DNA of 64,000 nt from NCBI RefSeq assembly GCF_900116115.1, contig NZ_FOZP01000007.1, forward strand, positions 124,001-188,000, written 5' to 3'. The notes under the pieces were generated by a model. It was not told where the DNA came from. It saw only the letters and a list, made by a program, of their open reading frames with translations, and did not search any database. The DNA comes from Lutibacter maritimus (GTDB lineage Bacteria > Bacteroidota > Bacteroidia > Flavobacteriales > Flavobacteriaceae). The position numbers and the translations under genes were made by a program. Positions 36,495 through 44,621 of the stretch are shown one piece after another. Numbering within the stretch: position 1 is the stretch's first letter; each line of letters opens with the position of its first letter.

Positions 36495-37388
36495 ATGAAA
36501 TCTAATTTTAAAAACTACGAAAACATCGACAAAAGTACTCAACTTCTTTTTGAAGAAGAAAACACTTTTAAAGTATATTATTTCAATAACTTAACTTCAA
36601 ATAACGAATTATTTAAGCATAATTTAAGTAATAATTATTTACAACTTTATTTTTGTAGTACAAACGAATGTACAGTTGCGTTTAATATGGAACATTGTGC
36701 CATTCAATTAACCGAAGGAAATTCTAGTTTGGTATATTTTAAAGATGAAAAAATGAACATTCTCTTTAATCTTCCTCCAAAATCAGAACTTTTTGTTGTG
36801 TTAATTTCAATAGAATATTTTCATTCTCTATTTTCAATAGAAGGTAATTTTTTATTCAACTTTAATAGTTTTAAAGTAGGAAAACCAATTATTGAACCTA
36901 AAGAAACTACTACTGCTATTAAAATAATTTTAACTCAATTAATTACCAAACAAACCAACGAAACTTTACGCCCAATTTTTATAAAAGGAAAAGTTTTTGA
37001 ATTGTTAAGTTATTATTTTAGCTCGCATACAGAATCTGAAACAGAACATTGCCCATATATTGCCAATGAAGAAACCGTTTCAAAAATAAAACACGCCAAA
37101 CAAATTATTATTGAAGAAATGAACAATCCTCCTTCTTTAAATGAATTGGCTAAAAAAGTGGGTTTAAACATCAAAAAATTAAAAACCGATTTTAAAGAAT
37201 TTTATGGCGATCCAGTTTTTACCTTTTTACTAAATTATAAAATGGATTTAGCAAAAAAATTATTGCAAGAACAACAATTAAATGTAAATGAAATTGCTAT
37301 TCATTTAGGCTACAGCACATCAAGCCATTTTATTGCAGCATTTAAAAGAAAATTTAAAATAACACCAAAACAATTTGCAAAATCATAA
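36495..37388 (+). CDS. AraC family transcriptional regulator of the heme locus
   Basis: 297 residues. The N-terminal ~185 residues are a divergent sensor region. The C-terminal ~100 (about 195-297) hold the two helix-turn-helix motifs of AraC/XylS proteins (LNELAKKVGLNIKKLKTDFKEFYG and VNEIAIHLGYSTSSHFIAAFKRKF). A His-Cys-Pro motif (H185-C186-P187) sits in the linker, as in heme-regulatory motifs. It is divergent from hemA and 4 bp before hemH, so it probably controls heme synthesis. The signal it senses is unknown. Confidence 0.88.
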   Translation: MKSNFKNYENIDKSTQLLFEEENTFKVYYFNNLTSNNELFKHNLSNNYLQLYFCSTNECTVAFNMEHCAIQLTEGNSSLVYFKDEKMNILFNLPPKSELFVVLISIEYFHSLFSIEGNFLFNFNSFKVGKPIIEPKETTTAIKIILTQLITKQTNETLRPIFIKGKVFELLSYYFSSHTESETEHCPYIANEETVSKIKHAKQIIIEEMNNPPSLNELAKKVGLNIKKLKTDFKEFYGDPVFTFLLNYKMDLAKKLLQEQQLNVNEIAIHLGYSTSSHFIAAFKRKFKITPKQFAKS

Positions 37389-37392
37389 CTAA

Positions 37393-38409
37393 ATGAAAGG
37401 AGCATTATTAGTAAATTTAGGATCACCTAACAGCACATCTGTAAAAGATGTAAAAAATTATTTAGATGAATTTTTAATGGACAAGCGCGTTATTGATATT
37501 CCATATTTAATAAGAGCATTTGTAGTAAAAGGAATTATTTTAAATACACGTCCAAAAAAATCTGCCGAAGCTTATAAAAAAATTTGGTGGCCAGAAGGCT
37601 CTCCATTAATTGTTTTATCAGAGAGATTACATAAAAAAGTACAAGAAAATTCAGATATTCCTATAGAATTGGCAATGCGTTATGGAAATCCATCTATAAA
37701 AAGTGGTATTCAAAAATTAGCAGACAAAGGTGTTACTGAAATATTACTTTTACCATTATATCCTCAATTTGCAATGGCAACCACAGAAACTATTGTAGTT
37801 TTAGCTAATAAAATTGTTAAAAAACATTTTCCACATATTAAAATCACCGATGTTCCAGCTTTTTATAATCAACCTGATTATATTGCTGTTTTAAGCAATA
37901 GTATTCAAAAGCATTTAGCAGAAACGAAACCAGATCATTTATTATTTTCATATCACGGAGTTCCAGAACGTCACATAAAAAAATCTGATGTTACAAAATC
38001 TCATTGTAAAATAGATGGAAGTTGTTGCAAGACACCTTCTGATGCTCACGAATTTTGCTACAGACATCAATGCTATCAAACAACAAAAAATGTTGCTAAA
38101 TTTTTAAATTTAAAAGAAGGAACTTATAGCACTTCTTTTCAATCAAGATTAGGACGTGAACCGTGGTTACAACCATATACGGATCAAACTATTGATGATT
38201 TTGCCAAAAATGGAGTTAAAAATTTAGCTGTTGTAACACCTGCATTTGTTTCTGATTGTTTAGAAACTTTAGAAGAAATTGGTATGGAAGCTAAACATTC
38301 TTTTGAAGAAAATGGCGGCGAACATTTTTCAACTATTCCGTGTTTAAATGATAATGATGATTGGGCAAATACAGTTTCAAACTGGATAAATAATTGGAAT
38401 ACTAAATAG
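37393..38409 (+). CDS. hemH: Ferrochelatase
   Basis: 338 residues. It begins GALLVNLGSPNSTSVKDVKNYLDEF, with the catalytic histidine in LLFSYHGVPERH and the C-terminal VVTPAFVSDCLETLEEI. It inserts ferrous iron into the porphyrin ring, the last step of heme synthesis. Five cysteines cluster in about 25 residues after the active-site histidine (SHCKIDGSCCK...FCYRHQC), a possible metal or Fe-S site. It lies between the AraC gene (4 bp) and hemJ (4 bp). Confidence 0.95.
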   Translation: MKGALLVNLGSPNSTSVKDVKNYLDEFLMDKRVIDIPYLIRAFVVKGIILNTRPKKSAEAYKKIWWPEGSPLIVLSERLHKKVQENSDIPIELAMRYGNPSIKSGIQKLADKGVTEILLLPLYPQFAMATTETIVVLANKIVKKHFPHIKITDVPAFYNQPDYIAVLSNSIQKHLAETKPDHLLFSYHGVPERHIKKSDVTKSHCKIDGSCCKTPSDAHEFCYRHQCYQTTKNVAKFLNLKEGTYSTSFQSRLGREPWLQPYTDQTIDDFAKNGVKNLAVVTPAFVSDCLETLEEIGMEAKHSFEENGGEHFSTIPCLNDNDDWANTVSNWINNWNTK

Positions 38410-38413
38410 TTTT

Positions 38414-38965
38414 ATGGAATATTTATATTTAAAATCTCTACACATTATTTTTATAACTACATGGTTTGCAGGATTATTTTATATAATAAGATTATTTATT
38501 TACTACAAAGAAGCGGAAGGAAAACCAGAAATTGAGCAACAAATTTTATTAAAACAATACAAATTAATGATTAAAAGGTTATGGTATATTATTACCTGGC
38601 CTTCTGCAGTTTTAGCTACAATATTTGCTGTATGTTTATTGATTTTACAACCAGCTTGGATAAAAATGCCATGGATGCACATTAAACTAACTTTTGTGGT
38701 TGCATTATTTGCATATCATTGGAGCTGTCAAATAATGTACAATCAAATTGAAAAAGGATATTTAAAATATTCTTCTTTTGCTTTACGTATTTGGAATGAA
38801 GTTGCTACAATTATTTTATTTGCTTGTGTATTTTTGGTAGTTCTAAAAAACTCCATTGGTTGGATTTTTGGAACTATCGGAATTATTGGTGTATCAGTTT
38901 TGTTGATGTTAGGCATAAAATTGTATAAAAATATTAGAAAAAAGAAAAGTTGGGACACCAATTAA
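38414..38965 (+). CDS. hemJ: Protoporphyrinogen oxidase HemJ (CopD-like membrane protein)
   Basis: 183 residues with about five membrane segments. The N-terminal YLKSLHIIFITTWFAGLFYIIRLF and the central WMHIKLTF keep the conserved histidine and lysine of HemJ proteins. It oxidises protoporphyrinogen IX to protoporphyrin IX in the inner membrane. Similar proteins are sometimes labelled CopD. Position 4 bp after ferrochelatase, and no hemG or hemY gene in the window, favour HemJ. Confidence 0.87.
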   Translation: MEYLYLKSLHIIFITTWFAGLFYIIRLFIYYKEAEGKPEIEQQILLKQYKLMIKRLWYIITWPSAVLATIFAVCLLILQPAWIKMPWMHIKLTFVVALFAYHWSCQIMYNQIEKGYLKYSSFALRIWNEVATIILFACVFLVVLKNSIGWIFGTIGIIGVSVLLMLGIKLYKNIRKKKSWDTN

Positions 38966-39106
38966 AATTATTAAAAGTTTAATTACTTCTTAAATTCTAT
39001 AGTAATTATTCAACAAATAATTTAATATCACTCCATTTAATTTAAAATTTAAAAAGAATTATTGAATATATAATATATTGTATATCAATGTATTATATGT
39101 TACAAT

Positions 39107-39120
39107 GTGATTTTAATCAT
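39107..39120 (+). promoter_or_regulatory. FNR-like dyad upstream of iorA
   Basis: GTGAT-TTTA-ATCAT, with a perfect TGAT/ATCA core. The centre, 39113.5, is 29.5 bp before the -10-like TACTTTTA at 39143-39150. This is the same spacing as in the two electron-transfer operons. Confidence 0.6.
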
Positions 39121-39128
39121 ATCTTTTC

Positions 39129-39150
39129 CGAAAACGGTTTCGTACTTTTA
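39129..39150 (+). promoter_or_regulatory. LacI-like palindrome and -10 of the iorAB-acd operon
   Basis: CGAAAACGGTTTCG (39129-39142) is a near-perfect CGAAA-N4-TTTCG dyad resembling LacI-family operators. It abuts the -10-like TACTTTTA (39143-39150), 23 bp before the iorA ATG. A repressor bound here would block polymerase. Confidence 0.45.
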
Positions 39151-39172
39151 GACTCTAAAAAATTTAATTTTT

Positions 39173-40804
39173 ATGAACTCTAATTCTACAAAAAAACTGT
39201 TATTAGGTAACGAAGCCTTAGCACAAGCGGCTATAGATGCAGGAATATCAGGTGTTTATGCCTATCCAGGAACACCTTCAACCGAAATTACAGAATATAT
39301 ACAACGCTCAAAAACTGCTAAAGAACTTAAAATTCATTCGCAATGGTCTGTCAACGAAAAAACAGCCATGGAGGCCGCCCTAGGAATGTCTTATGCAGGA
39401 AAAAGAGCTTTAACCGTTATGAAACATGTTGGCCTAAATGTAGCCGCAGATGTTTTTATGAATATGTCTGTAGCCGGAATAAATGGCGGATTAGTTGTGG
39501 TAGTTGCTGATGATCCATCTATGCATTCTTCACAAAATGAACAAGATTCTCGTTATTACGGAAAATTTGCAATGATTCCAATATTAGAACCATCAAATCA
39601 ACAAGAATGCTACACAATAACCAAATATGCTTTTGATTTGTCCGAAAAATTGGGTTTACCAGTTTTAATTCGTTTGGTTACACGTTTATCACATTCAAGA
39701 GCAGGTGTTACCTTAGGTAATAGAGAACCTCAAAATGAAATTCATTTATCAAAAAACCCAAAACAGTTTCAATTGATTCCAATGCACGCCAGAGGCAGAT
39801 ACAAACATTTAGTTGATATTCAAACAGATATATTAGAAACTTCAGAAAATAGTTATTTTAATGAGTTTAAAAAAGGTCCAAATACATCCATTGGAATTAT
39901 TGCTTCAGGAATTGCCTATAATTATTTAATGGAAAATTTTGAAGGTGAAAAATGTCCATATCCAGTTTTAAAAGTTTCGCAATATCCACTTCCTAAAAAA
40001 CCTATTAAACAACTTTTTGATACATGTAAAAAAATATTGGTTTTAGAAGATGGTTATCCATTTATTGAAGAAGCTATTTCCGATTTTTTAGGCGAAAACA
40101 GAAATGTAATTGGAAGATTAAGCGGTGATATTCCTAGAGTGGGAGAACTAAACCCCGATAATATTGCAAATGCACTTGGTTTTGATGTAGTTATCAATGA
40201 TAATATTCCAAAAGTTGTATCAGGAAGACCACCAGAATTATGTGTTGGTTGTGGACACCGAGATTTATTTGACGCTGTAAATGCATTAGGAAAAGAAATG
40301 ACAAGTCAGCAAGTTTTTGGAGATATTGGTTGTTATGCGCTTGGCGTACTTTCTCCATACGAAAGCATTAACACATTAATAGATATGGGAGCTTCCATTA
40401 CTATGGCAAAAGGTGCCGCAGATGCAGGAATTCATCCTTCCATCGCTATTATTGGAGATTCAACATTTACACATTCTGGGATGACTGGTTTGTTAGATGC
40501 TGTAATTGAAAATACACCAATTACTGTTATTATTTCAGATAATTCCGCAATTGCAATGACAGGTGCTCAAGATTCTTCAGCTTCTGGTAGATTAATTGAT
40601 ATTTGTAAAGGTATTGGTGTTGTTGAAACTCATTTAAAAGTAATTACACCGCTTCACAAAAATTTACAAGAAAATATAGATTTAATTAGAGATGAAATTA
40701 ACTACAAAGGAGTTTCTGTAATTATTTCGCAACGTCCTTGTGTTCAATTACCTAAAGAAAAAAAAGATAAGTTAAATGAGCTTAAAAAAGCAACTATAAA
40801 CTAA
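39173..40804 (+). CDS. iorA: Indolepyruvate:ferredoxin oxidoreductase, alpha subunit without ferredoxin domain
   Basis: 543 residues. The N-terminal pyrimidine-binding part starts KLLLGNEALAQAAIDAGISGVYAYPGTPSTEI. The C-terminal thiamine-diphosphate domain (about 350-530) has LCVGCGHRD, FGDIGCYALG and GDSTFTHSGM. The enzyme oxidatively decarboxylates aryl pyruvates (from Trp, Phe, Tyr) to aryl-acetyl-CoA. Classical IorA ends with two [4Fe-4S] ferredoxin motifs; here the protein ends soon after VIISQRPCVQLP and these are missing. The beta gene starts 5 bp later, so this is not a recent frameshift. Confidence 0.88.
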   Translation: MNSNSTKKLLLGNEALAQAAIDAGISGVYAYPGTPSTEITEYIQRSKTAKELKIHSQWSVNEKTAMEAALGMSYAGKRALTVMKHVGLNVAADVFMNMSVAGINGGLVVVVADDPSMHSSQNEQDSRYYGKFAMIPILEPSNQQECYTITKYAFDLSEKLGLPVLIRLVTRLSHSRAGVTLGNREPQNEIHLSKNPKQFQLIPMHARGRYKHLVDIQTDILETSENSYFNEFKKGPNTSIGIIASGIAYNYLMENFEGEKCPYPVLKVSQYPLPKKPIKQLFDTCKKILVLEDGYPFIEEAISDFLGENRNVIGRLSGDIPRVGELNPDNIANALGFDVVINDNIPKVVSGRPPELCVGCGHRDLFDAVNALGKEMTSQQVFGDIGCYALGVLSPYESINTLIDMGASITMAKGAADAGIHPSIAIIGDSTFTHSGMTGLLDAVIENTPITVIISDNSAIAMTGAQDSSASGRLIDICKGIGVVETHLKVITPLHKNLQENIDLIRDEINYKGVSVIISQRPCVQLPKEKKDKLNELKKATIN

Positions 40805-40809
40805 AAAAA

Positions 40810-41394
40810 ATGAAAACAAATATAATTTTAGCAGGCGTTGGCGGACAAGGAATTTTAACCATTGCTGCAGTTTTAGATACTGCCGCTTTAGACAATGACC
40901 TTAATATAAAACAATCTGAAGTTCACGGAATGAGTCAACGTGGTGGCGCAGTGCAATCACACGTGCGGATATCAGATAAAGAAATTTTTTCAGATTTGAT
41001 TCCACAAGGAAAAGCAGACCTAATTATCTCTGTTGAACCAATGGAGTTATTACGATATTTACCATTTTTAAAAGAAGATGGTTTTTTAGTAACAGATTCA
41101 AATCCATTTGTAAACATTACTAATTATCCAGAACTGGAAGATTTATACAAAGAAATAAAATCACATAAAAACAATATTTTAATTGATGCCAAACAAATAG
41201 CAAAAGATTTAGGAAACTCCAAAGCCACAAATATGGTATTACTTGGCGCCGTTTCTTCACTACTTCCTTTAAGCGATGAAAGTTTGCAAAAAGCTATAAA
41301 AACATTGTTTGAAAGAAAAGGAGAAAAAATTGTAGCAAAAAATTTAGAAGCCTACGAAAAAGGTAAAGAAGTTGCTGTAGAATTTATTTTATAA
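40810..41394 (+). CDS. iorB: Indolepyruvate oxidoreductase, beta subunit
   Basis: 194 residues of the gamma-domain oxidoreductase family. It shows NIILAGVGGQGILTIAAVLDTA and EVHGMSQRGGAVQSHVR, both diagnostic of IorB. It pairs with the alpha subunit encoded 5 bp upstream to form the CoA-binding part of the enzyme. The acyl-CoA synthetase gene follows after 12 bp. Confidence 0.93.
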   Translation: MKTNIILAGVGGQGILTIAAVLDTAALDNDLNIKQSEVHGMSQRGGAVQSHVRISDKEIFSDLIPQGKADLIISVEPMELLRYLPFLKEDGFLVTDSNPFVNITNYPELEDLYKEIKSHKNNILIDAKQIAKDLGNSKATNMVLLGAVSSLLPLSDESLQKAIKTLFERKGEKIVAKNLEAYEKGKEVAVEFIL

Positions 41395-41406
41395 AGATTG
41401 TATTAA

Positions 41407-43467
41407 ATGCTGAACAAAAAATTACTAAACCCTAAAAGCATTGTTGTTGTTGGTGCTTCAAATAATATTAAAACACCTGGCGGACGCGTTTTAAAAAACT
41501 TATTGGATCATAATTTTAAAGGCAAATTATTCGCTGTAAATCCAAAAGAAACCGAAGTACAAGGTTTAAAATGTTACCAAAATATAACCGATATTCCCAA
41601 TGTTGATGTGGCAATAATAGCAATTGCTGCAAAATTTACATTAGAAACGGTAAAAGTTTTAACACAACAAAAAAACACCAAAGGTTTTATCATTTTTTCA
41701 GCAGGATTTAGTGAAAAAGACGCAGAAGGCGCAAAATTAGAACAACAAATTGTTGATGAAATTAATCTAGTAAATGGAACTTTATTAGGTCCAAATAACA
41801 TTGGATTAATCAACCAAAATTATGCAGGTGTTTTTACAACGCCAATTCCAAAATTAGATAAAAATGGCGTTGATTTTATTTCAGGTTCTGGCGCAACTGC
41901 CGTTTTTATAATGGAAGCTGCAATGACAACTGGCTTAACTTTTTCGAGTGTTTATTCCGTTGGAAATTCAGCACAAATTGGTGTTGAAGAAGTGCTAGAA
42001 CATTTTGATGAAACTTTTGATAAAACCTCAAGTTCAAAAATAAAACTACTTTATATAGAGAGTATAGAAAATCCGCAAAAATTATTAAAACATGCTACTT
42101 CATTAATTAAAAAAGGTTGTAAAATAGCCGCAATAAAAGCAGGAAGTTCTTCGGCTGGAAGCAGAGCCGCAAGTTCACATACTGGTGCTTTGGCAAACTC
42201 TGATGTAGCCGTAGATGCTTTATTTAAAAAAGCTGGAATTGTGCGTTGTTATGGTAGAAATGAATTAATTACAGTAGCATCCATTTTTACATTGCCTCAG
42301 CTAAAGGGAAAAAATATTGCAATAATTACACACGCTGGTGGACCAGCAGTGATGCTAACCGATGCTTTATCTAAAAACGGATTATCTGTTCCTGAAATAA
42401 AAGGAAAAGAAAGTGAAGAATTACTTTCTAAACTTTATTTAGGTTCTTCAGTTTCAAATCCAATTGATTTTTTAGCAACAGGAACCGCCGAACAACTAGA
42501 AACTATTATAGATTATTGCGAAAATAAATTTGATAAAATTGATGCTATGGCAGTTATTTTTGGAAGTCCAGGTTTGTTTGAAGTGTATGATGTGTATGAT
42601 GTGATTCACAAAAAAATGAAGACTTGTAAAAAGCCAATTTTTCCAATTTTACCTTCGGTAATAAACGTTAAAAATGAAATTGATTATTTTATTTCTAAAG
42701 GAAACATCAACTTTCCTGATGAAGTTTTATTTGGAAATGCGTTGGCAAAAACAATGCTTGATAAAAAAGTCACTTCAATAGAAAAATTAAATTTAACTAC
42801 TAATAATCAATTAATTAGAAATATTATAGATATTTCAGAAAATGGATATTTACAACCGCAACAAGTACGTGAATTATTAATTGCAGCAGAAATTCCATTA
42901 GTAAATGAAATTGTCTGCAACACTAAAACGGAATGTATTTCGGCAATTGACCTTTTGCAATTTCCAGTTGTTATGAAAGTTGTTGGACCAATTCATAAAA
43001 GTGATGTTGGTGGAATTATTTTAAACATTTCATCAAAAGACGCGTTAGTAATTTCCTTTGATACTATTATGAAAATTGGAGGCGCAACATCGGTGTTATT
43101 ACAACCCATGAAAAAAGGTACCGAATTATTTATTGGCGCTAAAAAAGAAGGAGATTTTGGACATTTAGTTTTGTGCGGTTTAGGTGGAATTTACATTGAA
43201 GTTTTAAAAGATATTCAAACTGCATTAACGCCTATTTCAAAAAATGAAGCTATTGAAATGATTCAAAATTTAAAATCGTATAAAATAATTCAAGGAATTA
43301 GAAATCAAGAAGGTATCAACGAAAATGAATTTGCAGAAATTATCACCAAAATATCAAATTTAGTAACTATTGCTCCAGAAATTGTTGAGTTAGATTTAAA
43401 CCCACTTTTTGGAAATTCAAAAGAAATTTTTGCTGTAGATGCTAGAATTAGAATTGAGAAAAATTAG
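41407..43467 (+). CDS. ADP-forming acyl-CoA synthetase, fused alpha and beta domains
   Basis: 686 residues. A CoA-binding domain (IVVVGASNNIKTPGGRVLKNLL), a succinyl-CoA-synthetase-like domain with the phospho-histidine in SSHTGALANSDVAVDALFKKAGI, and a C-terminal ATP-grasp domain (about 470-686, FPVVMKVVGPIHKSDVGGI) are all in one chain. It turns acyl- or aryl-CoA, ADP and phosphate into the free acid, CoA and ATP. With iorAB just upstream the substrate is probably aryl-acetyl-CoA. The stop overlaps the convergent glycosyltransferase by 4 bp. Confidence 0.92.
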   Translation: MLNKKLLNPKSIVVVGASNNIKTPGGRVLKNLLDHNFKGKLFAVNPKETEVQGLKCYQNITDIPNVDVAIIAIAAKFTLETVKVLTQQKNTKGFIIFSAGFSEKDAEGAKLEQQIVDEINLVNGTLLGPNNIGLINQNYAGVFTTPIPKLDKNGVDFISGSGATAVFIMEAAMTTGLTFSSVYSVGNSAQIGVEEVLEHFDETFDKTSSSKIKLLYIESIENPQKLLKHATSLIKKGCKIAAIKAGSSSAGSRAASSHTGALANSDVAVDALFKKAGIVRCYGRNELITVASIFTLPQLKGKNIAIITHAGGPAVMLTDALSKNGLSVPEIKGKESEELLSKLYLGSSVSNPIDFLATGTAEQLETIIDYCENKFDKIDAMAVIFGSPGLFEVYDVYDVIHKKMKTCKKPIFPILPSVINVKNEIDYFISKGNINFPDEVLFGNALAKTMLDKKVTSIEKLNLTTNNQLIRNIIDISENGYLQPQQVRELLIAAEIPLVNEIVCNTKTECISAIDLLQFPVVMKVVGPIHKSDVGGIILNISSKDALVISFDTIMKIGGATSVLLQPMKKGTELFIGAKKEGDFGHLVLCGLGGIYIEVLKDIQTALTPISKNEAIEMIQNLKSYKIIQGIRNQEGINENEFAEIITKISNLVTIAPEIVELDLNPLFGNSKEIFAVDARIRIEKN

Positions 43468-44618
43468 ATTTCAGTAATTATTTCAACACTGCCTTTATGT
43501 TCGGAATTATTACTTCCAATTATAAAATTGGTGTTTTTTGGATGAATTTTAAAAGAAACTTGCTCATTTTTCAACAATTTAAAATGAGCAATAATTTCTT
43601 TATTAGAAAGTATAGAGTTATCAAAAACAATGGTATCAATAGCGTTTGTTCTTATTAATTCTTTAATTTTATCAACATCATCAATAAGTATAGTATTAAT
43701 TAGTAAGTATTTTTTATTTAAATGAGTGATAATTAACTCATCTTTTCCAAAATACAACACATTTAAAATATCTTTTGATTGATAGTTTACTTTTCTGAAT
43801 TTAAAATACTTTAAAAGGTACCAAAACTCAATTCCAAAACTCATTAAAAAATCGTAAATTTTATTTCGCTTAAAGTGTTTTTTGTAAAATATTTTCATCG
43901 CATTATGAAAATATTTTAAATAAATAAGATCCTTTTTGGTAGATTCTCCTTTGTAATGAATTACTTGTGTATCAGAAAAATAATAATTTTGATACCCTTT
44001 ATTTAATACCTTGTAGCATAAATCTATATCTTCACCATACATAAAATAATCTTCATCAAAACCTTTTACCTCATTGTAAACAGATTTTTGCATAAACATA
44101 AATGCGCCAACCAACACAGCCACTACTCCACTTTCATTTTCACCAATATGTGTTGCATAATATTTACCTTTTTGGCTTGATGAAATTCCAAATAATTTAT
44201 TGAATGAAGCACTTGGTGTTGGAATTCCTCTTTTACTTTCTGGCAAGTATTTTCCAGATCCATCAATCAATTTAACGCCTAGTATTCCTAAGTTTTGTTT
44301 TGTTTTTGCAAAGTTAAAAATAGTGTCTAACGTATCTTCAGCTATAACCGTATCAGGATTTAAAATTAAAACATATTCTCCTTTTGCAATGGAAACGCCT
44401 TGATTATTAGCTTTAGAAAAGCCAACATTTTCTTTATTTGCAATTAAATTAATAGAAGGATAATTACTTTGTAAAAAAGGAACACTATCGTCGGTTGAAT
44501 TGTTATCAACTACTATAATTTCAACAGCTAATTTTTTAGAGGCATCAATAATACTGAGAATACATTGCTCTAAAAAATACCGAACATTGTAATTTACAAT
44601 AACTATTGAAATATCCAT
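43464..44618 (-). CDS. Family 2 glycosyltransferase
   Basis: 384 residues. The GT-A domain (1-~230) starts DISIVIVNYNVRYFLEQC and has VDNNSTDDS, LNPDTVIAED and YGEDIDLCYKV. A helical region and a C-terminal ~100-residue segment of unknown function follow. It probably transfers a sugar (rhamnose-type by resemblance) to a surface polysaccharide. The gene lies 3 bp after recR on the same strand and is not in a polysaccharide cluster. Confidence 0.88.
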   Translation of the reverse strand: MDISIVIVNYNVRYFLEQCILSIIDASKKLAVEIIVVDNNSTDDSVPFLQSNYPSINLIANKENVGFSKANNQGVSIAKGEYVLILNPDTVIAEDTLDTIFNFAKTKQNLGILGVKLIDGSGKYLPESKRGIPTPSASFNKLFGISSSQKGKYYATHIGENESGVVAVLVGAFMFMQKSVYNEVKGFDEDYFMYGEDIDLCYKVLNKGYQNYYFSDTQVIHYKGESTKKDLIYLKYFHNAMKIFYKKHFKRNKIYDFLMSFGIEFWYLLKYFKFRKVNYQSKDILNVLYFGKDELIITHLNKKYLLINTILIDDVDKIKELIRTNAIDTIVFDNSILSNKEIIAHFKLLKNEQVSFKIHPKNTNFIIGSNNSEHKGSVEIITEI

Positions 44619-44621
44619 CCA

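Noticed and set aside
40800..40812. Frameshift that removed the ferredoxin domain from IorA.
   Set aside because: Only 5 bp separate iorA from iorB, so no remnant of a cysteine-rich domain could exist there.
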